The notes under the pieces were generated by a model, which did no database searches, was not told the DNA's origin, and worked only from the letters and a program-made list of their open reading frames with translations. The position numbers and the translations under genes were made by a program. From positions 186,001-250,000 of the forward strand of contig JBDWCA010000011.1 in the NCBI GenBank assembly GCA_039978075.1: 64,000 bases of DNA. Reading direction: 5' to 3'. Positions 15,132-23,764 of the stretch are shown here, in pieces (position 1 is the first letter of the stretch; the number at the start of each line of letters is the position of its first letter). This DNA is from Anderseniella sp039978075. GTDB taxonomy: Bacteria; Pseudomonadota; Alphaproteobacteria; Rhizobiales; Aestuariivirgaceae.

Positions 15132-16799
15132 ATGTCTGATAGAGAAAACATCTGGATTCCAAAGCTGAAACAGCAGCTTGCTGACAAGCTTATCGATCGC
15201 CGTGAATTTATTCGTTACTCGACACTGCTCGGCATGTCTGCCGGTGCTGCCTACATGTGGGCCGGAAAGATTACCGGTCAGCCCATCGCATCTCCTGCGC
15301 GTGCAGCTGAAATGCCGAAGGGTGGCACATTGAAAATCGGCATGCGGGTGCCGAAGATCAACAGCCCGCATACGTTCTCATGGATTTATGACTCCAATAT
15401 CACCCGCCAGATGGTGCGCTACATTACCCGCACCGGTGTTGACAATGTAACGCGCCCGGACCTGGCCTCCTGGTCTGCATCTGACGATCTGAAAACCTGG
15501 ACATTCACTGTCGATGACGGGGTTGAATGGTTCAAGGGCGGCAAGATGACTGCCGAGCAGCTCGCCTGGAATATCAAGCACTGCCTTGATCCGGCAACCG
15601 GCTCGTCTGTCGTGGGTCTGATGAAGGGCTATATGCTCAACGAGATCGACTCCGGCAAAAAGGACGACAAGGGCGAAGCGGTGATGACCACCGAGATCTG
15701 GGATGCCAACGCCATTGAAGTGAAGGACGACAAGACACTTGTCTTGAACCTGAAAGAAGCTCAGGTCGCGGTGCCGGAGCATTTGTTCCACTATCCGCTG
15801 GCGATCCTTGATCCGGCAGAAGAAGGCAAGTTCGGCCTTGGCTCAAACGGCCACGGTGATTTTGAGCTTGTGGAATTTGAAGTGGGCCGCAAGGCGGTTC
15901 TCAAAAAACGCCCGAATTCGAAAGCCCACCTGGACATGGTGGAGTTCGTTGATCTCGGTGACAACACGGCTGCGTCTGCAGCTGCGGTTCAATCCAAGCA
16001 GGTGCATGGTGTCTATGAAGGCAACGTTGAGCAGTTTGACCTGTTCAAGGCCATGGATCATGTCGATATGTATGATACTACAACGGCTTCTACCGCTGTC
16101 GTGCGCATGCAAATTGATAAAAAGCCATTTGACGATCCAAAGGTTCGCAAGGCGATGCGCCTGGCATCAGATGTCGGCAAGACCACTGAAATCGCGGTTG
16201 GTGACCTTGGTACAACGGCTGAGCACCATCATGTTTGCCCAATCCATCCGGACTATAAGAAGCTGCCGGTGATGGCTCGTGATGTGGAAGCTGCCAAGAA
16301 ACTGCTGGCAGAAGCAGGACATGCTGATGGCCTTGAGGCTGAAATCACCTGTAAGCCTGATCCCGCCTGGGAACTGGCCGTGGTCGAGGCATGTGTTGAG
16401 CAATGGAAGGAGGCCGGCATCAACGTCAAGATGAACGTGCTGCCGTCTGCCAAGTTCTGGGATGTCTGGGACAAGGTGCCGTTTGGCTTTACCTCATGGG
16501 CGCACAGGCCGCTTGGATTTATGGTTCTGGGTCTTGCCTACCGTTCAGGCGTGCCGTGGAATGAAACCCATTATTCCAATGCCGAGTTTGATAAAATCCT
16601 GACCCAGGCAGAAGGTACGCTGGATGTTGCCGCGCGCACCGAACTGGTCGGCAAACTTCAAACCATCATGCAGGAAGACGGGCCGATTGTTCAGCCGTTA
16701 TGGCGCAAGCTGTTCATTCCGATGGACAAGCGGGTGAAAGGTTTTGCGATTCACCCGACCCGTTACTTCTTCTGTGAAGAATACGCCGTCGAAGCCTGA
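15132..16799 (+). CDS. Tat-exported extracytoplasmic solute-binding protein, family 5
   Basis: This 555-residue protein is an ABC-type oligopeptide/opine/dipeptide binding protein (SBP_bac_5). A twin-arginine leader is visible: RREFIR at residues 23-28, a moderately hydrophobic stretch to about residue 45, and an ARA/AE cleavage region near 58. Tat export implies that the protein folds in the cytoplasm, possibly with a cofactor or for quality control. The SBP_bac_5 signature is seen in WTFTVDDGVEWFKGGKMTAEQ and the later VRKAMRLASDVGK segment. No permease or ATPase genes follow; a strong terminator does. It thus looks like a single-gene unit beside mttB, with a likely role in supplying methylated amines or peptides. 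The ligand is unknown. Confidence 0.88.
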   Translation: MSDRENIWIPKLKQQLADKLIDRREFIRYSTLLGMSAGAAYMWAGKITGQPIASPARAAEMPKGGTLKIGMRVPKINSPHTFSWIYDSNITRQMVRYITRTGVDNVTRPDLASWSASDDLKTWTFTVDDGVEWFKGGKMTAEQLAWNIKHCLDPATGSSVVGLMKGYMLNEIDSGKKDDKGEAVMTTEIWDANAIEVKDDKTLVLNLKEAQVAVPEHLFHYPLAILDPAEEGKFGLGSNGHGDFELVEFEVGRKAVLKKRPNSKAHLDMVEFVDLGDNTAASAAAVQSKQVHGVYEGNVEQFDLFKAMDHVDMYDTTTASTAVVRMQIDKKPFDDPKVRKAMRLASDVGKTTEIAVGDLGTTAEHHHVCPIHPDYKKLPVMARDVEAAKKLLAEAGHADGLEAEITCKPDPAWELAVVEACVEQWKEAGINVKMNVLPSAKFWDVWDKVPFGFTSWAHRPLGFMVLGLAYRSGVPWNETHYSNAEFDKILTQAEGTLDVAARTELVGKLQTIMQEDGPIVQPLWRKLFIPMDKRVKGFAIHPTRYFFCEEYAVEA

Positions 16800-16825
16800 T
16801 TGTTTCGATCGCGTCACTGAACAAG

Positions 16826-16860
16826 AGCGTCCTTCCGATCTGTCGGGAGGGCGCTTTTTT
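16826..16860 (+). terminator. Rho-independent terminator
   Basis: A 13-pair stem, 16826-16838 against 16843-16855 with two G-T pairs and a TCTG loop, is followed by a T-run through 16860. It ends the transcript of the family-5 binding protein. Confidence 0.92.
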
Positions 16861-16951
16861 GTGGGTGACCTTCGACGCAAGCTTGCACTGGATCAGGATG
16901 ATTTTTGGTTGAATCAACCTAAAATCATAAACCTGACCGCTTTCAAAGTGT

Positions 16952-16992
16952 TAGAGCAACTTTATGGGTTTATTTGAACGCATGTTGCTCTA
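16952..16992. repeat. TAGAGCAAC/GTTGCTCTA inverted repeat
   Basis: Perfect 9-base arms at 16952-16960 and 16984-16992 flank a 23-base spacer, 41 bases before the SABATH methyltransferase start. A smaller GGTTG-AAT-CAACC palindrome lies at 16907-16919. The sequence resembles dispersed intergenic repeats of some Hyphomicrobiales but could be an operator or a leader hairpin. Only the arms are certain. Confidence 0.5.
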
Positions 16993-17033
16993 GTCTGCAG
17001 TTCGGATGTGGGTATGAAAACAAGGAGTCCAGC

Positions 17034-18146
17034 ATGAACAAGGCACCGGGAACAGCCGGCTTCATGGCCATGAAAGGCGATGGCTATTACTCGAAAGCCA
17101 CCATTGGCGCCAAGCATGTGATGGACAAGGCGGCCAATCTGGTTCTGGACGCCGTTGCGCGCATGGATCCGGCAGATGATGGCAGCATTTTTCGCGCCAC
17201 CGACATGGGGGCCGCAGACGGAGGCACATCGGTTGATCTCTGGCGGCGGGTTTTTGCCGATGTGCGCGCCCGGATACCTTCGCGCCCCATTGAAATGACC
17301 TACACCGACCTGCCGCGCAATGACTTCGCCCAGGTCTTTCGCATGATCCACGGGCAAACCGCTACAAAGAGCTACTACCCGGAAATCGATGATCTTTATG
17401 TGTTTGCCTCCGGCACCTCCTTCCATCAGAACATTTTTCCGGCGCAGACGCTGGACCTCGGGTTTTCGGCAACCGCGTCTCACTACATCTCGTCAACGCC
17501 CTGCAACATTACCGACCATGTGCACATGGTCGGGGCAAGCGGTGCTGAACGCGACGCGTTCACCAGACAGGGGGCGACCGACTGGGAAACCATGCTTCTG
17601 CAACGTACGCGTGAACTGAAACCCGGAGGTCGGTTATGCCTGTTCAATTTCGGCATTGACGAGGAAGGCCGCTATCTTGGTGACACAGGCGGTGTCAGCA
17701 TGTTCGACACCTTCAACAGGTTCTGGAACGAACTGGCTGATGACGGAGTGATCTCGCGGGACGAGTATCTGAACACCAATTTCCCGCAGCATTACCGCAC
17801 GGTTGAAGAATTCACCGCCCCGTTGAATGACAGTAACAGCCCGGTCTACAAGGCAGGACTGAGACTGGAGCATGTCGAGACCCGTGTGGTTCGCTGTCCG
17901 TTTGAGCAGGACTTTACCGAAAACCACAAGGATGCAACCCGGTTTGCTACCGAATATCTGCCAACGCTCAGATCATGGTCGGAAGCCACGTTCCTGGGCG
18001 GGCTTGATGCAGGCCGCAACCCGGCCGAACGCGAGGCCATCATGGATGAATTCTACGGACGCTATCAGGCCTGCGTTGCAGACGCACCTGAAGGTCATGC
18101 GATGGACTACGTGCACGCCTATCTGATTTGCCACAAGGAAGTTTAA
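17034..18146 (+). CDS. SABATH-type SAM-dependent carboxyl methyltransferase
   Basis: This 370-residue protein is of the SABATH (Methyltransf_7) family, best known from plants, where it methylates carboxyl groups of small molecules such as salicylate or jasmonate. The first residues contain GDGYYSKATIGAKHVMDKA, the family's N-terminal Y-x-x-N/S-type region. ATDMGAADGGTSVDLWR is the SAM-binding loop, and FHQNIFPAQTLDLGFSATASHYIS matches the 'S..slhWls' segment. Start 17034 was chosen because AAGGAG lies upstream, rather than the longer reading from 16974. A bacterial copy in a cluster with dehydrogenases suggests methyl-ester formation or removal of a reactive acid. The substrate is unknown. 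Confidence 0.82.
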   Translation: MNKAPGTAGFMAMKGDGYYSKATIGAKHVMDKAANLVLDAVARMDPADDGSIFRATDMGAADGGTSVDLWRRVFADVRARIPSRPIEMTYTDLPRNDFAQVFRMIHGQTATKSYYPEIDDLYVFASGTSFHQNIFPAQTLDLGFSATASHYISSTPCNITDHVHMVGASGAERDAFTRQGATDWETMLLQRTRELKPGGRLCLFNFGIDEEGRYLGDTGGVSMFDTFNRFWNELADDGVISRDEYLNTNFPQHYRTVEEFTAPLNDSNSPVYKAGLRLEHVETRVVRCPFEQDFTENHKDATRFATEYLPTLRSWSEATFLGGLDAGRNPAEREAIMDEFYGRYQACVADAPEGHAMDYVHAYLICHKEV

Positions 18147-18149
18147 CCA

Positions 18150-19160
18150 GTGAAAAAGACAACGACTACTCTGGAAATTGAAAAAGCCCGCAGGCTGGCA
18201 CTTCGGGCGTTGACGAAATCCGGTGCCGCGCGCGCCAATGTCCGGTATCTTGCCGATGCTGTCATTGATAGCGAACTCGTTGGCATGCCGAGCCATGGTT
18301 TTTTCTGGCTGCCGATCTACTGCTCGCACCTCAGGTGCGGCAAGGTTGACGGCGTGACCAAACCGGTCATCACCAGGCTGTCGGCAGTGGCCTATCGCGC
18401 TGATGCCGGTTCCGGATTTGCCCATCCGGCAATCGAAAAAGGGTTTGCAAAAATTGTTTCGGCGGCGAAAAAATATGGCATTGCCGGGCTTTCCGTCACC
18501 AACTCCTACAATTGCGGCAGGTTGGGCGGACACACGGAACGCCTGGCACGCGAAGGTCTGCTGGCAATGGGGTTCACCAATGCGCCCGCGTCGATTGCAC
18601 CGCCAGGTGGCATCAAGGCGGTTATCGGCACAAATCCGGTATCCATGGCAGCGCCGGACGGCAAGGGCGGGGTTGGATACGTCATAGATCAGTCATCGTC
18701 AGTGGTGGCCAAGTCGGAAGTAATGCGTCATGCCGCGCGCGGCGAAGAAATTCCGCTCGGCTGGGCGCTTGATGCCGACGGCAATCCGACGACGGATCCC
18801 GGTCAGGCTGTAACCATGGCGCCAGCGGGCGGCTATAAGGGGTACGGGCAGGGGCTGATGGTGGAAACCATGTCTTCTCTGATGAGCGGTGCACAGCCTG
18901 GCAGTACCATGTCGCCATTTGCAACCGATGCCGGCGGGCCGTGCAATTCAGGGCAGTTCTTTCTGGCAATAGATCCTGAAGGGTTTTCGGCAGGCTTGTT
19001 TGCGGACCGTTTTGCAACTCTGGCCGGTTCGATCACAGCCCAGGAGGGGACCCGCCTGCCGGGGCTGAGCCGTCTCGCAACGCGAGAGGAAAGCCTTGCA
19101 CGCGGGACTATCGAAGTGGACCGCGAACTGCTCAAGCGCGTGCGAGACTGCACACGATAA
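18150..19160 (+). CDS. Ldh_2-family (malate/L-lactate/ureidoglycolate-type) dehydrogenase
   Basis: This 336-residue protein is a member of the type-2 malate/lactate dehydrogenase family, which uses NAD(P)H on 2-oxo/2-hydroxy acids or cyclic imines. Signatures include the early SELVGMPSHGFFWLPIY helix (residues ~44-60), where the family carries its SHG motif, and GWALDADGNPTTDPGQA near residue 205. The gene starts with GTG at 18150, only 3 bases after the preceding stop. It runs on with the SABATH methyltransferase and the FAD oxidoreductase. Known members reduce delta-1-piperideine carboxylate, ureidoglycolate or sulfolactate. The presence of a TauABC-type importer downstream makes a sulfonate role attractive, but that is inference. 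Confidence 0.87.
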   Translation: MKKTTTTLEIEKARRLALRALTKSGAARANVRYLADAVIDSELVGMPSHGFFWLPIYCSHLRCGKVDGVTKPVITRLSAVAYRADAGSGFAHPAIEKGFAKIVSAAKKYGIAGLSVTNSYNCGRLGGHTERLAREGLLAMGFTNAPASIAPPGGIKAVIGTNPVSMAAPDGKGGVGYVIDQSSSVVAKSEVMRHAARGEEIPLGWALDADGNPTTDPGQAVTMAPAGGYKGYGQGLMVETMSSLMSGAQPGSTMSPFATDAGGPCNSGQFFLAIDPEGFSAGLFADRFATLAGSITAQEGTRLPGLSRLATREESLARGTIEVDRELLKRVRDCTR

Positions 19161-19206
19161 CTGTGCCGGGACACCAAGTGTCCGGACACTAACAAGACGG
19201 TGGCTG

Positions 19207-20322
19207 ATGGCTGTCGACTACGAGATTGACTGTGTTGTGGCAGGTGCGGGGGCTATTGGTCTGGCGATTGCCCGCGAGCTTGCACAGTCAGGCCGTGACG
19301 TGCTGATCGTGGAAGCTGGAGAAGCGTATGGCCGCGGTGTGTCATCACGGTCAAGCGAGGTCATTCATGCGGGCATGTACTACACTCCGGGTTCCTTGCG
19401 GGCGCAGTTGTGCGTTGAAGGCAAATGGCTGTTGTACGACTTCATGAAGAAGCACAATGTCGCACACACCAATTGCGGCAAACTGATTGTTGCGTGTGAA
19501 CCGGACGAGGTGGCTGCGCTTGAGGCCATTATCTCAAAAGGCGCAGCCAATGGTGTTGATGACCTTGAACTGCTTGATGAAAGCCAGGCCAGGGCGCTGG
19601 AGCCTGAACTGAAGTGTGTAGCCGCTATTCTGTCGCCATCAACCGGCATGATGGATTCTGCCGGTGTTATGCTGGCCTTGCTGGGTGAGGCTGAAAATGC
19701 CGGCGCCACGCTGGCTACCCGTTCTCCGGTTACAGGTGGCCGTGTGGGCGGCAAGCAGATTGAGATTGATATCGGCGGCGCTGAAGCGATGACGATCGGT
19801 TGCAGCCTGTTTGTGAACTCCGCCAGTCTCAATGCGCCTCAGCTTGCATCAAGCCTAGAGGGCCTTGACGCTGTTCATGTGCCGACAGCCTATTACGGCA
19901 AGGGCAGTTATTTCTCGATCGCCGGCAAGGTGCCGTTCAGCCGCCTGATCTATCCATGCCCGGTCGTTGGAGGGTTGGGTGTTCATCTTACAATCGACGT
20001 GGGTGGGCAGGCCCGATTTGGTCCGGATGTGGAATGGGTCGATGAGCCGAACTACGAGGTCGATCCAGCGCGTGGCGATGAGTTCTATGCTCTGGTCAGG
20101 CGATACTGGCCCGCATTGCCGGACGGCGCCCTGCAGCCGTCCTATGCCGGGGTGAGGCCCAAGATCGTCCCGCCGGGCAACCATATTCAGGACTTCCGGA
20201 TTGACGGTCCTGAAACCCATGGCGTGCCGGGTCTTGTCAATCTGTTCGGCATGGAAAGCCCTGGATTGACCTCCAGCCTGGCGATTGGAAAATACGTCGC
20301 AAATTTAAGCAGTTGCCCTTAA
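19207..20322 (+). CDS. LhgO-like FAD-dependent 2-hydroxyacid oxidoreductase
   Basis: This is a 371-residue flavoprotein of the DAO/L-2-hydroxyglutarate oxidase group. The dinucleotide fingerprint GAGAIG lies at residues 13-18, with VLIVEAG as the following strand. SSRSSEVIHAGMYYTPGSLRAQLC (about 41-64) is the segment characteristic of LhgO proteins. The C-terminus has PSYAGVRPKIVPPG, where a family Arg contacts the substrate carboxylate. Start 19207 is chosen because the fold begins there. Family members oxidise 2-hydroxy acids and pass electrons to the quinone pool. Following an Ldh_2 dehydrogenase, it may act on the same class of hydroxy acid, but its exact substrate is not visible. Confidence 0.87.
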   Translation: MAVDYEIDCVVAGAGAIGLAIARELAQSGRDVLIVEAGEAYGRGVSSRSSEVIHAGMYYTPGSLRAQLCVEGKWLLYDFMKKHNVAHTNCGKLIVACEPDEVAALEAIISKGAANGVDDLELLDESQARALEPELKCVAAILSPSTGMMDSAGVMLALLGEAENAGATLATRSPVTGGRVGGKQIEIDIGGAEAMTIGCSLFVNSASLNAPQLASSLEGLDAVHVPTAYYGKGSYFSIAGKVPFSRLIYPCPVVGGLGVHLTIDVGGQARFGPDVEWVDEPNYEVDPARGDEFYALVRRYWPALPDGALQPSYAGVRPKIVPPGNHIQDFRIDGPETHGVPGLVNLFGMESPGLTSSLAIGKYVANLSSCP

Positions 20323-20486
20323 AAATACCTATGGTCCGGGTATGGAACCAAAGCGCCATATTTTTAGGACCAACGCGGCATGCGCCATTGCGCCGAATGC
20401 CCATGACGTTTCATAATAAATGCACCGAAAGCACGCTTTTCAACCTATTCACGTTTTCGGACGCTAATCAGCGGAGGGAGTACTCT

Positions 20487-21485
20487 ATGAAGAAATTACT
20501 GACAGCAACTCTTGCAGCAGCAGCCCTGGCTTCGGTCAGCTTTACTGCAGCTCAGGCGCAGACAAAGGAACTGGTTGTTGCCTTTTTCCCGGAATGGCCG
20601 ATGCCGTTCCAGTATGCGCAAGCCAAAAAAATCTATGACAAGGAACTGGGTGTCACGGTTAAGTGGGTGTCTTTCGATGCCGGTACCGCGATGTCTGCCG
20701 CCATGGCTTCGGGTGATGTTCACATCGCCGTATCTCAGGGCGTAACACCGTTCCTGACAGCCGTTTCTGCCGGGCAGGACCTGCAGGCAGTCGATGTTGC
20801 TCTGACCTATTCAGACAACGACAACTGCGTGGTTCGCAAGAACCTTGAAATCACCAAGGACAATGCCAAGGAACTCGAAGGCAAGACTGTTGGCGTACCG
20901 CTCAGCACGGCTGCCCACACCGGCTTCCTGGCCCAGATGGCACACTTCGGTGTTGATACATCCAAGATGAAAATCGTGGACATGGCTCCGGTTGACTCAG
21001 CTGCAGCATTTGCAAACGGCAACATGGACATGGTTTGCGGCTGGGGTGGTCCTTTGCGCCGCATGAAAGAGTTCGGCAACGTTCTCATTGAAGGCGACGA
21101 AAAGGAAAAAATCGTAGGCAAGGTCTATGATGTGATTTCCACGACCGGTTCATGGGCCAAGGAAAATTCTGACCTTGTCACCAAGTTCCTGAAAGTCACC
21201 AATGACATGAACGACAAGTTCAATAGTGGTGGCGCTGATGAAATGATGCCTGAGATTGCCAAGATGGCTGGTCAGGATGAAGCCACTGCAAAGGCAATCA
21301 TGACCACGGGCATGAAGTTCATTTCCTCAGAACAGGCACTCGGCGATGGCTGGATGGGCGGTTTCCTTGTGAAGAACTTCGATGCAGCCGGAGCCAAGTT
21401 GGCCGAAGGCGGTACGGTCAAGGCACTGCCATCCTATGAAGGTGCTGTTAACTCCAGCTACCTGAAGGCTGCAGGCGGTATGTAA
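20487..21485 (+). CDS. TauA/SsuA-type ABC transporter substrate-binding protein
   Basis: This is a 332-residue periplasmic binding protein of the nitrate/sulfonate/taurine family. A Sec signal peptide covers residues 1-25 (MKKLLTATLAAAALASVSFT...AQAQT). The mature protein runs ELVVAFFPEWPMPFQYAQ, and GDVHIAVSQGVTPFLTAVSAGQD is the family's conserved ligand-domain segment. GGAGGGAG lies just before ATG 20487. A strong terminator follows this gene and the ATPase and permease genes come next, which fits the usual higher expression of the binding protein. The ligand may be taurine or another small sulfonate or amine; specificity cannot be read directly. Confidence 0.9.
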   Translation: MKKLLTATLAAAALASVSFTAAQAQTKELVVAFFPEWPMPFQYAQAKKIYDKELGVTVKWVSFDAGTAMSAAMASGDVHIAVSQGVTPFLTAVSAGQDLQAVDVALTYSDNDNCVVRKNLEITKDNAKELEGKTVGVPLSTAAHTGFLAQMAHFGVDTSKMKIVDMAPVDSAAAFANGNMDMVCGWGGPLRRMKEFGNVLIEGDEKEKIVGKVYDVISTTGSWAKENSDLVTKFLKVTNDMNDKFNSGGADEMMPEIAKMAGQDEATAKAIMTTGMKFISSEQALGDGWMGGFLVKNFDAAGAKLAEGGTVKALPSYEGAVNSSYLKAAGGM

Positions 21486-21496
21486 CATACGATACT

Positions 21497-21531
21497 CAGG
21501 CCACCCGTTTGTTCGGGTGGCCTGTTTTTTT
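21497..21531 (+). terminator. Terminator between binding protein and ATPase genes
   Basis: A perfect 11-pair stem (CAGGCCACCCG at 21497-21507 with its complement at 21514-21524, loop TTTGTT) is followed by seven T. It should stop most transcripts after the binding protein and leave reduced read-through into the ATPase and permease. Confidence 0.93.
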
Positions 21532-21604
21532 GCGGACAGACGAAGAAGACCGGTCAAGGTCTCATCCGCAGACCGAACATGTACGGGCTCTAAGGGAGGG
21601 GAAC

Positions 21605-22411
21605 ATGTCCAGCCTCATAATCGACGATATATCAATGCGATTTGAGCTGCCGAACGGCGGCGCAGTTCAGGCATTGCAGAATGTTTCGCTCAATCTGAAG
21701 AAGGGGGAGCTGATGTCTGTGCTTGGCCCGTCAGGGTGTGGCAAGACAACGCTTTTGAACATTGTTGCCGGATTCCTTGCGCCAACTGAAGGCAAGGTCA
21801 TTCTCAACGAGCATATTGTAAGTGGTCCCGCCGCAGAGCGCGGTATGGTGTTCCAGCAAGGCGCGCTGTTTGAGTGGATGAATGTGCGCAAGAATATCGC
21901 ATTTGGTCCTGACATGGCCGGCAAGCCTGCCGCCGAGACCCAGGAAAAAGTTGAAAGCCTTTTGCAGATAGTCGGGCTCAAGGAATTTGCAGACAAGATG
22001 ATTTACGAATTGTCAGGTGGTATGCAGCAGCGCGTGGCGCTTGCCCGGTGCCTGGCAAACGATCCCGATGTGATCTTGATGGATGAACCGCTTGGCGCGC
22101 TTGATGCCCTGACGCGGGAAAAGATGCAGGGTCTGGTCCTGAAACTCTGGAAGGAAACCGGCAAGACAATCATCCTGATTACCCACTCGGTGGAAGAAGC
22201 CTTGTTGCTGGGCGAACGACTGGTCGTCATGGCGCCTCGTCCTGGCCGGATTCACAAGGAGTACAACTTGCCGTTTGCGGAAATGGGAGTTGGCAAGGAT
22301 CTCAGGCTGGTCAAAAAAGAAAAGAAATTTGGCGAAGTCCGAGAGGAAATTCTGACCATGATCTGGGACATGGAAGAAGAGATCATGGGCCGTCAGGAGG
22401 ACGTGGCATGA
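21605..22411 (+). CDS. TauB-type ABC transporter ATP-binding protein
   Basis: This 268-residue ATPase subunit carries Walker A GPSGCGKTT (41-49), the signature LSGGMQQR (136-143) and Walker B ILMDEP (157-162), followed by the D-loop ALDA and a switch His in ITHS. The sequence around GMVFQQGALFEWMNVRKNI is the Q-loop of the nitrate/sulfonate/taurine importer subfamily. AGGGAGGGG lies ahead of ATG 21605. It overlaps the permease gene in an ATGA, so the two are translationally coupled. The C-terminus is extended by about 30 charged residues beyond the NBD, ending in an acidic MWDMEEEIMG region of unknown use. Confidence 0.92.
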   Translation: MSSLIIDDISMRFELPNGGAVQALQNVSLNLKKGELMSVLGPSGCGKTTLLNIVAGFLAPTEGKVILNEHIVSGPAAERGMVFQQGALFEWMNVRKNIAFGPDMAGKPAAETQEKVESLLQIVGLKEFADKMIYELSGGMQQRVALARCLANDPDVILMDEPLGALDALTREKMQGLVLKLWKETGKTIILITHSVEEALLLGERLVVMAPRPGRIHKEYNLPFAEMGVGKDLRLVKKEKKFGEVREEILTMIWDMEEEIMGRQEDVA

Positions 22412-23679
22412 TAATTCTTTTCATCTACATCGCGATATTTATTGCGGCCATGATCGGCTACAAGCTGGTCAGCGGTTTCCTGACCAAGAAGGATGACTTT
22501 ACCAGCCTCAAGACCGTCACGTTCGGTGATGAAAGTGCGGTGATATCCAATCGGGCAGCATCCATCATCTCGATTGTTGCGATCTTCCTGATCTGGGGAT
22601 CGTTTACAGGCTCCAAGATCGTGCCGTCTTTTCTGCATGTGTCGGGTCCGTATGTTGGCGAAACAAGCTTTACCTATGAAGCCAAGGATGCATCCGGCGC
22701 TACTGACACCGGCACGATCAAGGCGGTGGTTCATCCGGTCTCCGAGCCGGCGGAAAAGCCGGTGGTTGATGAAGCCGCCAATACGGGTTTTGCAAAGGAT
22801 GCCGCTGAAAAAGTCATAACCTACCGTTCAATTCTGGTATCCAGGAGTGACCTGCTGGAAAATCCGAAAGAGCAGGAAATTGTGTCGGTTGACGGCAAAG
22901 CCATTGCGCCAAACGGGTCGGTTCAGATCGATACCGGCGAAGTCCGCATGACCGCCAAGGGCAGTCTGGCGTTTGAACCGACAAAGGGCTGGCAGATGGA
23001 GTCGATCTGGCTTCCCGCACCGGAAGCTGTTGTGAGTCGACTGATCGAAATTTCGAGTGAAGGCTATCAAAACGTCACCTTGTGGGAGAACCTTGGCTGG
23101 TCGATTTACCGTGTTATTATCGGCTTTACGCTTGGTAGTATTGTCGGCATTCCACTGGGTTATGCCATGGGCCTGAATGGCTGGTTCCGCGGCTGGTTTG
23201 ATCCGATCGTTGAATTCATGCGCCCGGTCCCGCCATTGGCGCTGATCCCGCTTATTATCATCTGGTTCGGTATCTGGGAAACCGGCAAGATCTCCCTGCT
23301 GTTCCTGGCGGCCTTGTGGATCATGGTCATCGCGGCACGTGCCGGTGTGTCGGGCGTGAGCATTTCCAAGGTCCATGCGGCCTATTCGCTCGGTGCTTCG
23401 AAAAGTCAGTTGTTGTGGAAGGTGATTGTGCCGAACTCGCTGCCGGAAATCTTTACCGGCGCGCGAGTTGCCATGGGCGTGTGTTGGGGCACGGTGGTCG
23501 CTGCTGAACTGGTGGCGGCGGAAAAGGGTGCCGGTAAAATGATTATCGCGGCATCGAAGTTTCAGAACACCGATATCGTTATCATGGGTATCATTCTGAT
23601 CGGCATCATCGGTTATGGCATCGACATCATGATGCGCATGGCCGAAAATTACCTGGTGCCGTGGAAGGGCAAGGGCTGA
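22408..23679 (+). CDS. TauC-like ABC permease with an extracytoplasmic insert
   Basis: This 423-residue permease is well over the ~260-280 usual for TauC/SsuC. Residues 1-21 and ~52-70 are hydrophobic spans. Residues ~76-200 form a soluble segment that is mostly beta-like and rich in D, E, K and T. From about residue 230 a normal BPD_transp_1 domain follows, with the EAA coupling loop AAYSLGASKSQLLWKVIVP at ~324-342. Export of the insert to the periplasm is inferred from the surrounding helices. It might gate or help dock the binding protein. It overlaps the ATPase gene by 4 bases and ends before a terminator. Confidence 0.87.
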   Translation: MIILFIYIAIFIAAMIGYKLVSGFLTKKDDFTSLKTVTFGDESAVISNRAASIISIVAIFLIWGSFTGSKIVPSFLHVSGPYVGETSFTYEAKDASGATDTGTIKAVVHPVSEPAEKPVVDEAANTGFAKDAAEKVITYRSILVSRSDLLENPKEQEIVSVDGKAIAPNGSVQIDTGEVRMTAKGSLAFEPTKGWQMESIWLPAPEAVVSRLIEISSEGYQNVTLWENLGWSIYRVIIGFTLGSIVGIPLGYAMGLNGWFRGWFDPIVEFMRPVPPLALIPLIIIWFGIWETGKISLLFLAALWIMVIAARAGVSGVSISKVHAAYSLGASKSQLLWKVIVPNSLPEIFTGARVAMGVCWGTVVAAELVAAEKGAGKMIIAASKFQNTDIVIMGIILIGIIGYGIDIMMRMAENYLVPWKGKG

Positions 23680-23711
23680 TTTTCCTGTCATCCATGCTGT
23701 AAAATGAATTT

Positions 23712-23736
23712 CGGGAGCTTGCGGGCTCCCGTTTTT
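23712..23736 (+). terminator. Terminator after the permease gene
   Basis: CGGGAGC at 23712-23718 pairs with GCTCCCG at 23725-23731 and is followed by five T. It lies between the permease gene and a convergent aminotransferase-like gene. Confidence 0.85.
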
Positions 23737-23764
23737 CGTTTAGCGAGCCAGAGCCGGAAAAGCT

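Noticed and set aside
22828..23691. 287-codon frame opposite the ABC permease
   Set aside because: It is a His/Arg/Asp-rich mirror of hydrophobic codons and has no family motif; the permease is clearly real.
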